A DNA stretch of 64,000 nucleotides from Sambucus nigra. Its lineage: Eukaryota; Streptophyta; Magnoliopsida; Dipsacales; Adoxaceae. The notes under the pieces were generated by a model. It did no database searches. It had not been told where the DNA came from and was given only the letters and a program-made list of their open reading frames with translations. The translations under genes and the position numbers were made by a program. The stretch covers positions 105,761,709 through 105,825,708 of the forward strand of contig OX422222.1 in the NCBI GenBank assembly GCA_949130495.1. The letters are read 5' to 3'. Of the stretch, positions 13,184-24,575 are shown one piece after another. How positions within the stretch are numbered: the stretch's first letter is position 1; each line of letters opens with the position of its first letter.

Positions 13184-13722
13184 TTGTGAGTCCATTTAGC
13201 TTCTGCGTTATCGATCCATGATTGCCTTTATTGATTCGTTCTCTCTAAGATATTGAGTCCAGCATATGTGTTAGTTGTGTTTCTTGGAGATAAGAAGTTT
13301 TGTGTTAAGGACATAGTAGGCATTGAGGTAAGAAGTATTAATCTTGATGTTAGGATCCTTAGAGTTGATTTTGGAGGCGTTATTTATTTAGTAGATCGTT
13401 ACTATAAATTTTTTGTATATAGTGTCTTGATTGAGTGATGTTAATTGATTTGTGGATTTATACATTGTGATGACATTTAGAGCTGGAATCGAGTGGTGAT
13501 TCGTGGAGAACGTGGTATGTCGATATTTTCTTAGTTATGCGTACTTATATAGTTAGGATATATATTGTATCTTTGATCGTGGGGTATGTGCATGTAAGAT
13601 TGGGTGTATGGGCTCCGAATTATTGAATTTTATGGGTAAACATATGTGAGCGTTATTTTATTTTTGTGCATTTATGCTTCGTCGAATTTCGGGGACGAAA
13701 TTCTTGTGCTCGTGGGGAAATA
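13184..13722 (+). pseudogene. Remnant of gypsy internal region and pol 3' end
   Basis: The last 40 bases (13682-13722, including GAATTTCGGGGACGAAATTC) match the usual end of a Tekay/Del pol gene directly before the LTR. The preceding 500 bp contains only short frames and shows no recognisable catalytic domain. A 61-codon plus-strand frame at 13253-13438 lies here but resembles no known domain. Confidence 0.5.
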
Positions 13723-16257
13723 TGTAACCCCCCGTGATTTTTTAGCCTAAAAAATCTTTGTTAAATTAAAATTTTCATAGAATTAATATGTGGAATCTAT
13801 TTCATTTTGGTATGAATTTTTTTTTTGTTTTTAGATATAAAAAAAAGGTTTTAACTAGAATTTAAATTGGGACAAAAATATTAAAATTATAAGTTTTTGT
13901 ATAAAAATCGGGGAAGGATTTGACCTAAGGAGAGAAAAAAAAATATATTTGATCGTCCGACCAAGCTAACATTTTTTGTGCAGCTTTGCCTCGCCTTCAG
14001 CTACAACATATTAAAATTTTAGCCAATTTCAACGGTCCGATCGTCCGTAATGTTTTTTTAGTGTTTTTATTTGATTAGGACTCAAATTCTTTTTGATATA
14101 TAAACATAAAGTGGCGAGTTTAGGACTATTAAAACACATTTTAGCCTTCTAACAAATCAGTAGCCTCCCCTAATTTTATTCTCTCTTATCCACAAAACTA
14201 AACCCCATTGAACACAACTTTGAACCCAAGTTTTTAGGATCTAAATCAAGTTTTCTCAAAATTGTTCAAGAATGAGTCTTTATCAATTTTTTTTAGAGGA
14301 ACGTAACCATCTAATCAAAATTTTCAAAAACAAAATCTTTGAGCGTGAATACTTTTATTCTGTCACTTTAGTATTATTCATTTTAAATGTTGCCTAAACC
14401 TTAAATTGCATGTTTTTCTTAAAATAAATTAGCAACCTTAATTAGGGAAAATAAAAAGTAATTTGGGACTGTTTTTCTTAAAAATATTAATTTGAATTAA
14501 TACTTATAACCGTTGTGTGATTAGAGTAGAGGTTGGGCTTTGCGAAACATGGGTATAGGTTTGCATGTAGAAACCCCAGTAATTTGATTTAGATGAAAAA
14601 TAGATTTGTGCAACCACATAAAATTATGTAGGTATGCCTAAAATAAATTGTTGTTATGTGCTTCATAAATTCGCGTAATGTTAAGATTATATTTATTGAA
14701 TAATATTATTGTGTTAATTACAACGATGGATTGAATAAATTAAATTGAGATTAATTGTCATTGTATGAGAAATTGTTCATCTGTTGATAAACTGGATTGT
14801 GCAACGTATTGTTTTCATTGTATTCGACATTGCAGGGACGACGGGATTTCTGGGAGTATGCTCTTGCCTTAATTTAGGAATACTTGCTTGGTATGGGACT
14901 AGTGGGTATGCCTTAGTTATGGTTAACACTTTCTCTGTATGAGACTAGTTAATGTAGATTTTCACGGATGGAAAATTCTGGTGGGGATGATTTTGGTGTC
15001 ATTCCGTTAATTTGGATAGCCTAGGCGCAAGACTATGAAGAAATAAATGTTATAAATTCATCATACAAAATAATATATGGCATGTTTGTGTTTTGGAGAC
15101 CTCTGGATATGATACTAGGGGTAGGTTCGAGCATTATGCTCTATAATAGGGTGGGTATAATTTAAACTAATGAGAAATTGAGAGTTAATGCCTAAGATAA
15201 TAAACGGGTATTAATATGAATTGGCATCATTAATAAGTGAAAAACTGACAGTTAAATGGGTTGGCCGGCTATTGCAAAGTGTGGGTGTGTGGCCGCATAA
15301 TAAATGCAAGGCTGATAGAATATGGGCCGACTGGCTATAGCGACGTGGGTGTGTGTTGGATTCATGAGTATGTGTGGGGTGGAAATTAAACGGTACGACT
15401 CACTATAGTGATGTGTTCTGCATGGAACCTCATTAGTATTTGCATAAGTGATAGAATATAGGTTGACTGGTTATAGTGACGGAAATGAGTTTGATGTGTA
15501 GGACTTTAAGCGTGGCAAGAGTGTGTGCAGGGTCGATAAGGGGTCGAGTGGCCATATTGGTGTCGCATGAATTAAAATAATCAATTAATTAAAATGAGTA
15601 AGGATAAGAATAAAATTGTAAATAATAATGCTATTGCATTAGTTTTATGGTAAACAGTGGTAGTTTCCGTTTATTCGCATGTTAATTAATTATCCTGTAA
15701 AACTAAAATATTCCATTGGGGTATTTATTATTTATAATGCTACTGTCTAAGTTCACAGACCATAATTGGAGAGAGTAGCTTGTAATAATGTGATGGGCTC
15801 TGACCCATTGCATTGGCTAACATTTCAGGTTTAGTGCTGAAGTAGCTGTAGGGAGTATTGGAGATATTTTGGAGGTGTAGCTGGAGTTTATTATAGATGC
15901 TTAGTTGTTTACATTTATTTTCCTTTTAGTCGCATTTCTATTATGAGTATTTATTTATTGATTTGGTGTGCCAATCGGTTACACGGTTGTTTGTGGTTTT
16001 ATTCGAATATTTACAGTAGGATCATTTTATTCGGATTTATATTTATTTGTAGTTGGATTTAATTTGGAGATTATCATGGTGATGGATTTAATATTGCATG
16101 AATGGTTCTTATTATCAGATAAATTTAATTATTATCTTATGGAATGAATTTTATGTCTCGTATCTGTCACATGCTAAGAATGATTACTTATTTAGTGCGA
16201 TGTAGTTTGGCGGTGGCGGCTTGCCACCTCGCCTGTCAGATTGCGCGGGGTGTTACA
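13723..16257 (+). repeat. 3' LTR of the Tekay-like element (2.5 kb)
   Basis: Starts TGTAACCCCC and ends GGGTGTTACA, an inverted terminal pair typical of plant gypsy LTRs. TATATAAA at 14097-14104 is a candidate TATA box. The portion 15375-16257 is shared with the 5' LTR. No gene lies inside. Confidence 0.75.
15240..15560 (+). repeat. Degenerate tandem motif inside the LTR
   Basis: Five imperfect copies of a roughly 65-80 bp unit centred on GGGCCGACTGGCTATAGYGA. They lie near 15260, 15328, 15392, 15465 and 15545. The 5' LTR keeps three copies (about 12275, 12350 and 12425). One copy has drifted to resemble a phage T7 promoter by chance. Confidence 0.65.
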
Positions 16258-16262
16258 TTAAT

Positions 16263-16859
16263 ATTAGGACCAAATGGTATTGATGTGTGGCAACCAATTA
16301 TTTTTAAATAAAATTATGGTTTTGATTTGTTCCTCTATAATGCTTCTTTATATAGCAAAATAATAAAAATGACACTTTGGCATCATGATTTAATCGCATT
16401 ACATATTCTTTAATTATTGATTCTTCTGATTTATTCTCACAAAATGGGATTTGTTATTTGTATATTTGAGAAAATTGGAGATTTTTGTAATGATAAGTGG
16501 AAGACAATTTGGTTATTCTATTTTTCATTATAGAAATATTGAGGATCTCAAACACCAAATAGAGAAATTATATTGATTAAGAAATGGGTTACTTGGATTG
16601 ATTGATGTTGCTCCTAATGAATATTGATGAAATTCATACTGAGGTAAATTATTTGGTACCAAAACATGATGGGTTGAACTCAGAGGCAATGGATTTTTTA
16701 GAACATGATTTCAATGTGAATAAGACTTTCTTTAATGGTTGGTACACTAATTTGATTGTAGGTTATCAAGAACGTAATTTCAATGGTTGATACACTAATT
16801 TGACCACAGGTTATCAAACAAGTAAAGACGTAAAAAAGAAAAATAATTATGGAAACTAA
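16263..16859. other. AT-rich spacer
   Basis: No domain, LTR end or repeat recognised. A 62-codon plus-strand frame at 16602-16790 has no recognisable similarity. Two near-identical short stretches (GGTTGATACACTAATTTGA-like, near 16738 and 16785) form a local direct repeat. Confidence 0.4.
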
Positions 16860-17395
16860 AGGGGGAATAGTCAAACACGTGTCACGTGGATATCATCTGA
16901 CGAATATTTGAAGAAAAAGAATACTGGAAAGCCATGAATGTAAACGGAGATATGTCCAAGTCTCGTAAGATCACACTAGCGGGTTGTAAGAAAAGTACTT
17001 ATAGGAATCTATGACTTGTAATTAAGATAAATGCAAAGAGACTTAGATAAGTAGTATCCTTTAGCTTATAAATAAGGGCGACCTCATACATTATGAGAGT
17101 ACTTATTGTAACTTTCACGTGGTAAGTTGGACTCTTAGATAGAAACCCTAACACACCTATCGCCATTGATTATCCATCATAATAAACTAGTCTCCCTACC
17201 TGCCCTATGGATGTAGGTAGATCTCCCTATCAAACCACATATATCTAGTCTTCTTTATTCTTTCATTGCATTGATATATGTTTAGGGGATAGTCTTTAAT
17301 TACTACTTTTATTATGGATTTACATCCCCTATAATTTAGCTCCATATGTGAAAAGCTAAAAATTCTCACCATGTTTAAAATTATTTTTCCCAACA
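16860..17395 (+). repeat. Possible LTR fragment
   Basis: The stretch has features common at the 3' part of plant LTRs. There is a TATA-like TATAAATAAGGG (about 17068-17080), then AAACCCTAACACA. The stretch 17190-17280 (CTGCCCTATGGATGTAGGTAG, then AACCACATATAT, then TTCTTTCATTG) resembles the usual LTR ending that reads gccc-gtggac-tagg, then aaccacgtaaat. No partner LTR is present in the window, so this is a candidate solo or truncated LTR. Confidence 0.35.
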
Positions 17396-18048
17396 ATCAT
17401 CATGATTGTAAAATAAAAGTCATTCCATGCACGCGAGGATCCGCGTCCAGTCTGAAATAAGCGTTATGGGAAAGAACCACACCTCTGTTGGGCTCCCTTA
17501 TTTTAAAGAAATTCTATATGCAGGGGGAAATCTCCCAAGAGATTAGGGCCCAGTCGTTGATACTGCACACTTCAGATCGAGGGACTAGAAAGAAAAGATT
17601 GCACATCTTTTTCGTGAACCCAAAAGCATATTATAAGAAGACCTCGCTCTCCAAGAAATTGCGGATCGTATAAAATTGGAAGGGTCACTCATTTAAGGAG
17701 ACCTCACATGACATATCAACAAACAATGACTTAACAAATCCTCCCCGGGATAAATTGCATCAACCATAGTCACCATTACTTCCAACCCATTGGGTTATTG
17801 CAATGTACTAAAATTACTCATACAGAGACATAACCAAACATAATACGGAGCGACAAACTTAGGGGTCTTATCCAAAAAGAGTTAAAAAGGAACTTGAACA
17901 CGAATTTATCTCGAACTGCAAAGGACCTAACTAGAAAGGTGTTGGGGGTTGGTTCCTCATCCCCATTTATTGAGAAAGTAGAGTATTTCGAATAACCCAC
18001 AACTTTCTCCATGCCAAAGGTGACGACATTTGATGGGAAAGAAGATCA
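17396..18048 (+). pseudogene. Possible gypsy gag fragment
   Basis: Near 18007-18045 the plus strand reads FSMPKVTTFDGKED, resembling the FKMPxxxxYDGxxDPxEH entry into gypsy (Tat/Athila) gag. It follows the LTR-like stretch in the expected order. Upstream, 17488-17673 gives an open but unrecognised 61-codon frame. No intact reading frame remains. The assignment rests mainly on the one motif. Confidence 0.3.
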
Positions 18049-18051
18049 CAC

Positions 18052-18358
18052 CACTATAAAAATTCCTACATTTAGCTACGAATTTCTTAGCAACAAAAAA
18101 ACATTTGTACCAAAAAATAATTATTGTCCACATAAATTATTTCGTGGTGAAAAATATTACATTTAGACATGAAATTCGGATTTTTGTGGACAATAACTCC
18201 CAATATGTTAGCGCCAAAAGTACCACAAAAGTATTTAGGAACTAAATAAGAATTATTGGCAATGAAAGTTTTCATAAAAAATACTTTTATGTTTTGCAAT
18301 GAAATAATTTTCTTCGTGTAATTGTTTAAAGCATTACGAAATAAATTAATTTGTAGTG
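18052..18358. mobile_element. Foldback / CACTA-like miniature element
   Basis: The left end CACTATAAAA and right end TTTGTAGTG form short inverted termini of CACTA type. Inside is a perfect 12-bp inverted repeat (TTATTGTCCACA near 18120, TGTGGACAATAA near 18196), plus TTTAGCTACGAATTTC-type sequence commonly seen at CACTA ends. No three-base target duplication is preserved and no transposase is encoded. It sits at the edge of the possible gag fragment. An unrelated hairpin is the alternative. Confidence 0.4.
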
Positions 18359-19170
18359 GAATATTCTCATTTGTTAGCCACCCCTTTTAATATTTTAAAA
18401 ACCCTTCATCCAATCTAAAAATCTCCAAACTTTTACACCTGATCTCCAAACCTTTGGTACTAAAATACGAAAACCTTTCAGTACCAAAATCTCCAACAAG
18501 CATACTATCGACGTTTTACCAACATTCTCCAACCTTTGTGATCGTCTCCAAATCATTATTTTCAAACTCAAGGTATTATTTTCAAACTATTATTTTCATC
18601 AAACTCAAGGAATTATTTCTAAATCCATAAGGGACATTTTGACATTTTGATGCTCAATCATACCTTATAATTTCCAGAAGTAATTTTATTTTGCAAAGGT
18701 ACTTTTATTTTGCAGTTTTCTAACTCTGTTATTCTACTGACAGGTTAATCACCCATGTGTGGTTTCCAAACAGGTACTTTATTTTAGGTCTCTCATTATA
18801 TTACATGCTATTAATTTAAACAAATTTTTCAAAAAATTTAGGGCTCTAATAATTTTTAGGGCTCTCATTATATTAGAAGCTACTAATTTTAACAAATAAC
18901 ATCATTTTACTTTAATACACTCAAAATTAACAAAATTTTAATTTATGCACTTTCTTTGTGAAATTGACTATGTGAAACTCTTTGTGCATTGTGTATGGAT
19001 TTATTTGCGTAATCATTTCTATAAAATTTGATTTTATAATAATCAACATTTTAAATTACCTTACTATTCAATCAAATACAATGTAAGTCATGGTCCATAT
19101 TGGGTAGTGATCAGGTACTCTTTATATATAGGTGAATATTAACCTAATTTTTTTATGGGCAGTGATCAGG
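18359..19170. other. AT-rich spacer
   Basis: No gene recognised. A short direct repeat (GTAGTGATCAGGTAC / GCAGTGATCAGGTAC) occurs near 19106 and 19160. The second copy abuts the point where similarity to the SIRE-like internal region begins. Confidence 0.45.
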
Positions 19171-20516
19171 TACACGTGACATATCGAGTTTGAAATGAGA
19201 TAAACATAGATACCAATTTATGATAAAAACATAAGCTAAATCTCAAAAACTCCCCCATAATATGATAATTCTTTCTCCTCCTTTTTATGATGTCCCCAAA
19301 TAGGCAAATGAGAAGAATGAATCAAATAAGAAAAATCGGGGTGTCACGGTACACAAAACAGGGCATCAAACAATATGGTAAACGTGCTCTCGCAAGGAGA
19401 TGCTCAGAAACAAATGCACAAACTAATTTTAATTTTTCATTTTTTATACAAAAGTAAGAAACATTTGAAAAAAATATGCTACAAAAATCGCACCATGGAT
19501 TTAGACTCAAACAACCAAGTCATGGAAATTGAATGAATGGGTGTGAACACATTCGATAGGTAAATCAACTCAATCAATTATATGTGCACTATGCATATGT
19601 GTACCACTAACTAATGAACATCAAAAGTATCCTTAGGTGAAAAGATTGTTGAATTTAGATGACACCGTCTTATGCAAATCAACAAATCAAAGTCAAAATG
19701 ATTTCCACCCTAATAACGTCCAAAACTATTTAGCGCATTTGCAAGCATTTCAAGGACGTGCAAACCCGTTTTAAATTCTCCAACCAAACTCCCTCATGCA
19801 TATTTTCTTTTAGAGGTGTATAAACTAAATTCTCAAACTTTGGATAATTGGAGAAAAAACCTAAATGGTCCATAATTGGTATGAATTTCTTTTTATTGCC
19901 TTTCAATTTTTTCGAGCTCTTTTAACCTCTTTGGACCTCGGATAATAAAATTCCTCAATTTTTTAGGCCCTTTTTAACGGTGGCTTTTTTTGCAAAGGAT
20001 AGATACTTACCTTTCGCAGCCCCTCCTCGTTTTCAATTAAACATAAAATCTTACCAAAACGGTTCTTATATGCACAATTTCCTTATCAAAGTTTATCGCG
20101 CTTGGTTCGTTTTAAAGACAGGATTGAAGTGAAAACACCCAGCCAACATGTGATAAGACAAGCACAATAATCAAACAAATCCGTGCTTGTGTGCAATAAA
20201 GGAAACATGAGTCAAACATGTAGGAAGTAACACTTAATTACATCTTAATGACTCCAAACATTATAAAGCACAAGGATGAATTGACATATTTTCTCAAAAC
20301 ACTATCAAATAGTCACATGATAATAATGGGATGATGTTGTGACTCGGTCGTCCTAAGTATCTATCCATAAATGGTGCAAACAAAACACAAAAATCTTTTT
20401 GGATTTTCTCAAAATTTTATCAAAATAAAATCTTTTTGTATTTTTCAAAAAAAATTAAAACATATAAAAATGATACATACTAGCAATAGGCAAACAATGT
20501 CATCATGAAAATTACC

Positions 20517-22420
20517 CTATGCTACTAAACAAGTCAAACCTCGATCATTAGGTGCGGAGGGGTTTTCCAAAGGTGGTGACAAATTATGAAAAACCTCCAT
20601 CAATTCTTGTGAAGATTTGACCAAAAACTTAACTTGCTCACCTAAATGTGCAAACTCTCTCATGTAGTCTCCGGGAGCATGTAAAGTATCATGTGCGGGT
20701 GCATGTGTGCCCGAAACATGAGTAGAAGAAAAACATGACACATACCCCAACTTAAAACAAAATTCCCTAAGGTGTCCTCTCCTCTTGCAATGTGAGCAAA
20801 CGTAAATAGGCCTAGGAACACCTCTCTCAAAAACTCTAGGACGCACTCTCCTAATAGGAATGGGATGCCTAGGTGGGTTAGGGTGAGACTCACGTGAATC
20901 TAACACTAAAGTGGGAACCGACTCGGGTGCTAATTGGAAAGTAGAAGCACCGTCATGACTTATTCCTAACTTCTCACCTTTACCCTTATGAACCACCTTT
21001 TCAACCTTCTTAGGTGTGTTTACAAAATTGACTTTGACCTCCCTGGCACGTTCGAGATCACTCTCGAGTTGGGTTACACGTGTCGTCAGACTAGACAACG
21101 TGTCGATCAAATCACACTTCTCCTTTCTCAAAACCTCCTTCTCTTTCTCCAAATCTAAAACCCGAAGACCTAAATCCCTATTATACTTCTTTGTTTTCAA
21201 GGTCTCGGTGTACAAATCTCTAAAATATTTTTGGAGCTCACTTTCATCTCCACTCTCCAACTCTCTCTCATCTCCACTAGAAACACTCGAGTCATCACAG
21301 GTGCTCTAATGACCTTTATCAATGTGAGACAAAGTGGGTGTGCTCACACTACTCGAAAAAGCTACAAACTTCTCACCACTAGTCTCATTACCCTCACCTT
21401 CACAATTATCACTAAGTGTGGCGGGCATGGCTACTTTCTTTCCTTTCTTTCTAAGCCACGTAGGACACTCGAACGACTTATGCCCCTACCCCCACATTCA
21501 AAACAAGTCACATTCTCAAAATCTTCCTCACACTGCTCATCGGAGTCATTCTCTTTTTCCCTCACATCGCTTTCTTTGGCCTTTCCTTTCTTTTTATTTT
21601 TCTCAAAAAATCTATTTTTGTTGGAAAAATTATTTTTCTTCATGTTTAGAAATTTTTCGCAAACAAGGCCATATCATTAAAATCAAAATCTCCCTCAAAA
21701 TCGAACTCACAAACTTTTTCTTTCTTTTTCTTAAAATGAGTCTTTAAAGCAATGCCATTATCCTTAGCCTTAATGGTTTTAGGAAACATGTCAATCTCAT
21801 AGGTTTGAAGATCTCCTACAAGTTCTTCCAACTTAAGTAATTTCAAATTTCCCAAAGAGTTCAAAATAGTGACTTTAGGAATAAAGCATTTTGGGAGAGA
21901 TCTCAAAATCTTTTTAACGACACGCGAGTTATCAATCAACTCACTCAAATTAAAACATGTGTTAACAATGTCTAACAATCGAGCATAAAAATCATCAAAG
22001 GATTCAGACTCCGATATGGTGATAGTTTTAAATTGGGGGCCAAATTTTGTAATTTTGATTCTTTAACAGTGTTCGTACCCTCATGTGTCAGTTTAAAAAC
22101 ATCCCAAGCCTCTTTAGACGTGGTGCACGTCATAATTCGGCAAAACTCATCAAAAGAAACAACTCCAGAAATAGCACTCAGACCACGGGAATTAAAATTG
22201 GACAATTTATAATCATCTTCAGTCCAAGCCGACACTAGTTTTAAAGTGGTGATGTTATTAACAGTGACCGTGGGAGGAGTTCAACCATTTCGCAAAGCAA
22301 CCAAACACGCTCGTCAATAGATTTTAAAATCGATTTCATACGAGCTTTCCAGTAAGCATAATTAGACCCGTCAAAAATAGGCATCTGATTATATAAGTGT
22401 TCCATAAGAAAAATTATGAA
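20517..22420 (-). pseudogene. SIRE-like gag with coiled coil and two zinc knuckles (frameshifted)
   Basis: Gag packages element RNA into virus-like particles. From the start near 22407 the minus-strand pieces are an entry motif (PIFDGSNYAYWKARMKSILKS), then a UBN2-type gag core in two frames (21972-22235 and 21646-21978, with ILRSLPKCFIPKVT and LEELVGDLQTYE). A first zinc knuckle (CFECGGRG, about 21505-21530) needs a frameshift to complete its CX2CX4HX4C pattern. Then comes an intact 247-codon frame (20517-21260) with a charged coiled coil (about residues 15-75) and a second knuckle, CSHCKRRGHLREFC. At least three frame changes or stops break the gene. Two knuckles and the long coiled coil fit SIRE/Maximus-type gag proteins. 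The chain ends without running into a protease. Confidence 0.75.
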
Positions 22421-22500
22421 TATACACAAACTTGATTTAAAAAAATCAATATCACACAAATTTTGTGGAAAATAGGAATACGCGATAAATTAGCCAACCT

Positions 22501-22512
22501 GCTCTGATACCA
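22501..22512 (-). other. Primer-binding site (initiator Met tRNA)
   Basis: The minus strand reads TGGTATCAGAGC three bases inside the LTR end, exactly complementary to the 3' end usual for initiator methionine tRNA. Confidence 0.85.
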
Positions 22513-22515
22513 ATT

Positions 22516-23617
22516 TGAAAAGTGCGACTGTGTGATATCGATTTAAATTAATTCGCAAGTTTCCAAGTACCCCTCATTTAATTAGAGTCCCTAAACATGC
22601 ATCTAAGGTGCGTGTGTCAACCCATAAATAAGTAAAGCATGTGACACAAAAATATTCTGAGACACAAATTTCAGGAAAAAAAAAACCTTTTGGGTAAAAC
22701 ATGGTTTTCACTATGAATATATAAATCGCAATTTATAATTACATAGAGAAATCTGCAATGTATCAATGCCCAACTGACCCACAAAGACACGCAGTCTTGA
22801 ACTCAGCAAGAGAATATACGCAGCACCCTCCAAGGACTCGCAGCCCAAACAACAAAGGAAGAACCGCAGCTCTCCTCAATGACACGCAGCCCTCGGTTGC
22901 AAAAATCTCCCCATAAAGATTGAACAATAGCAAAGCTTGTGTTCTAGGGTTCCAAAAGATTCACAAAAGTAATTGGGATTTTTGTGCGTGAATCAAAAAG
23001 ATGTTTGGCACATAAAAAAATGAAGTCTTGTTGTGTTTGAACTCTTAGAAACGTTTTCTCAAAGACGTAGAAAATTCATCACCGAAAAAGGTATATATAT
23101 AAGAAATATGAGTCGGTGGTAAAAACACTCACGGAACTGTTCGATTTTATCCCAGGCGGACCGGTCCGGGTTGGAGGCGGATCGGTCCGACCTAGGATCG
23201 GTTCGTTTTTAAAAGAGGCTTCATCGATTTGCATTTGATCCGGGGTATACTATTTCTATGCATAGCGGATCGGTTCGGTATAGAGGCGGACCGGTCCGGA
23301 GGCGGATCGGTTCATTTTTAAAAGGGGCGGACCGGTCCGGTTTCCCAGAAAAATAAAAAACTTTTAAAAGACTCATTTTGCTTGAAAAAACTGACTTCTT
23401 ATTTTTATAAAAAATCATTTTATAAAAATTTCCCAATACTAAGTATGAACTTTAAGGGACTTAAAAACAAAACTTTACCAAGTTCATTCTCGCAGAGGTT
23501 ATGATGTTGAAGACGTTTTGATATTCGAATCCGTTGATGTAGATGCGATCTTGAATTTCTTCAACGGTGTAACGGCGTACGACATACAAATTAATAATGG
23601 ACAAAATTGTCCTAACA
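22516..23617 (-). repeat. 5' LTR of SIRE-like copy 1
   Basis: 1,102 bp, homologous to 50746-51881 and 54584-55716. On the minus strand it starts TGTTAGGACAATTTTGTCC at 23617. A TATA-like run at 23092-23100 (TATATATA) lies just downstream, in the direction of transcription, of the palindrome cluster at 23150-23345. That placement makes the cluster part of U3. Confidence 0.85.
23150..23345. repeat. Cluster of CGGACCGGTCCG-type palindromes in U3
   Basis: About seven copies. Three are the perfect 12-mer CGGACCGGTCCG and four are variants such as CGGATCGGTCCG, AGGATCGGTTCG and CGGATCGGTTCG. They lie 50-250 bp upstream of the TATA-like run on the element's strand, and equivalent clusters occur in both LTRs of copy 2. 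Palindromic sites near a promoter suggest binding of a dimeric factor, which is inference. Confidence 0.85.
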
Positions 23618-24575
23618 AAGGCCACATTAGGAGGTGGGATAATTCCATCTTCTTATAAATTTCATCTACCATTGTTGGACCTTCATTTGTGGTGGGAAAC
23701 TACACTCTTGGTATTAAGACTCTATTGGCATATTTGTAGTTTTATTGGTAGATTATAAGAGTAGGAGCATGTGAATAAAATGATGGGTTTCTAGTAAATT
23801 GGTATTTAACATTTTTATGGAATAAAAATATTGCAAAATATTATTTTGTTAGAAAGTAAATTATGAATTTTTTAAAGTTATCTTGAAATTTAAGATTGGG
23901 ATTTCAATGAAAAGGTGTATTTCTAGAAGTTTGATGCTAAATATTTTATGGAATAAAAAATTTTGGAAATGTTATTTATCTTACTAAAATGTTTTGATGA
24001 AATGATGTTCTAATGTTTCTTGTAAAAATTAAAATTTTATAAAATTTGACATTTGTTGATGTTTTGAAGAATAAAGATGTCTTTTAGTCTTGAAAAATGT
24101 ATTTTTGCAAGTTTTATAAAATTTCTAGAGTAAATCATATGGTAGACCCAATTATAGGATTTTTGGACTTCAAATATATTTTCCCAGACATACAAACTTG
24201 TAATATTTTGATGTTGAACATGTAAATAATTTAATGAGGGTTTTATTGTGTTTAAACATGAAATAAAGGAATTACAATTTTCATCCCTTAAAGTGTGTGA
24301 AAAAGGTGTTGAAAGGATAACAAGCTTATGATTTTAAGACTACTTGGATTAATAAAAAAAGCGGTATTTTATTATAAAGTAATCTTATATATTCAATGAT
24401 TTCTTGAAAAATAAGGTAATGAAATAAAGATATTTTCAACTTCAAAGGAATGTCGTTCCAAAATGTTAAAGAAGTGTTAATGAGTTAAAAACACTTAATG
24501 TGTTAGTGTGGGTAACTTAAGGGCATTTTAAGAAATAACCCTTGTGAAAATAGAGAAAATGTAAAGTTTGAAAAC
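23618..24575 (+). repeat. 5' LTR of the old gypsy element, first part
   Basis: It aligns with 58852-59806, for example CTACCATTGTTGGA and GAAACTACACTCTTG near the start. The first roughly 815 bp of this LTR, present at 58037-58851, are missing here because the SIRE-like copy 1 lies in their place. The segment ends with AAAAC, the duplicated target of the next insertion. Confidence 0.8.

Larger units (their letters stand above)
12221..16257 (+). mobile_element. Internally deleted Tekay/Del-like gypsy element, TSD TTAAT
   Basis: The element starts TGTAACACCC at 12221 and ends GGGGTGTTACA at 16257. It is flanked on both sides by TTAAT (12216-12220 and 16258-16262). The inside is only about 570 bp. 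It holds a primer-binding-like site (13165-13183) and the last bases of a pol reading frame with the FRGRNS/FRDEI-type ending typical of chromovirus pol, immediately before the 3' LTR. Nearly all of gag-pol is gone. The 5' LTR is also shorter than the 3' LTR by about 1.6 kb, from an internal deletion near its start. The whole unit moved or decayed as a deletion derivative and cannot be autonomous. Confidence 0.8.
19171..23617 (-). mobile_element. Truncated SIRE-like copia element, gag only (copy 1)
   Basis: Minus-strand element with its 5' LTR at 22516-23617, primer-binding site at 22501-22512, gag at 20517-22420, then non-coding sequence (19171-20516) that parallels 52117-53500 of copy 2. 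There is no protease, integrase or reverse transcriptase in either copy, so the family itself appears non-autonomous. The 3' LTR is missing: similarity to copy 2 starts abruptly at about 19171. The 5' LTR abuts AAGGC (23618-23622), which is continuous with an older gypsy LTR, so this copy inserted into that LTR and the left part was later lost. Confidence 0.75.

Noticed and set aside
15394..15408. TACGACTCACTATAG, identical to the core of the phage T7 promoter
   Set aside because: It is one drifted copy of the LTR motif GGGCCGACTGGCTATAGTGA repeated around it; neighbouring copies show the intermediate forms, so vector contamination is not needed to explain it.
21231..21747. Overlapping plus-strand frames of 137-149 codons
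   Set aside because: They lie opposite the SIRE-like gag zinc-knuckle region, which carries the real motifs.
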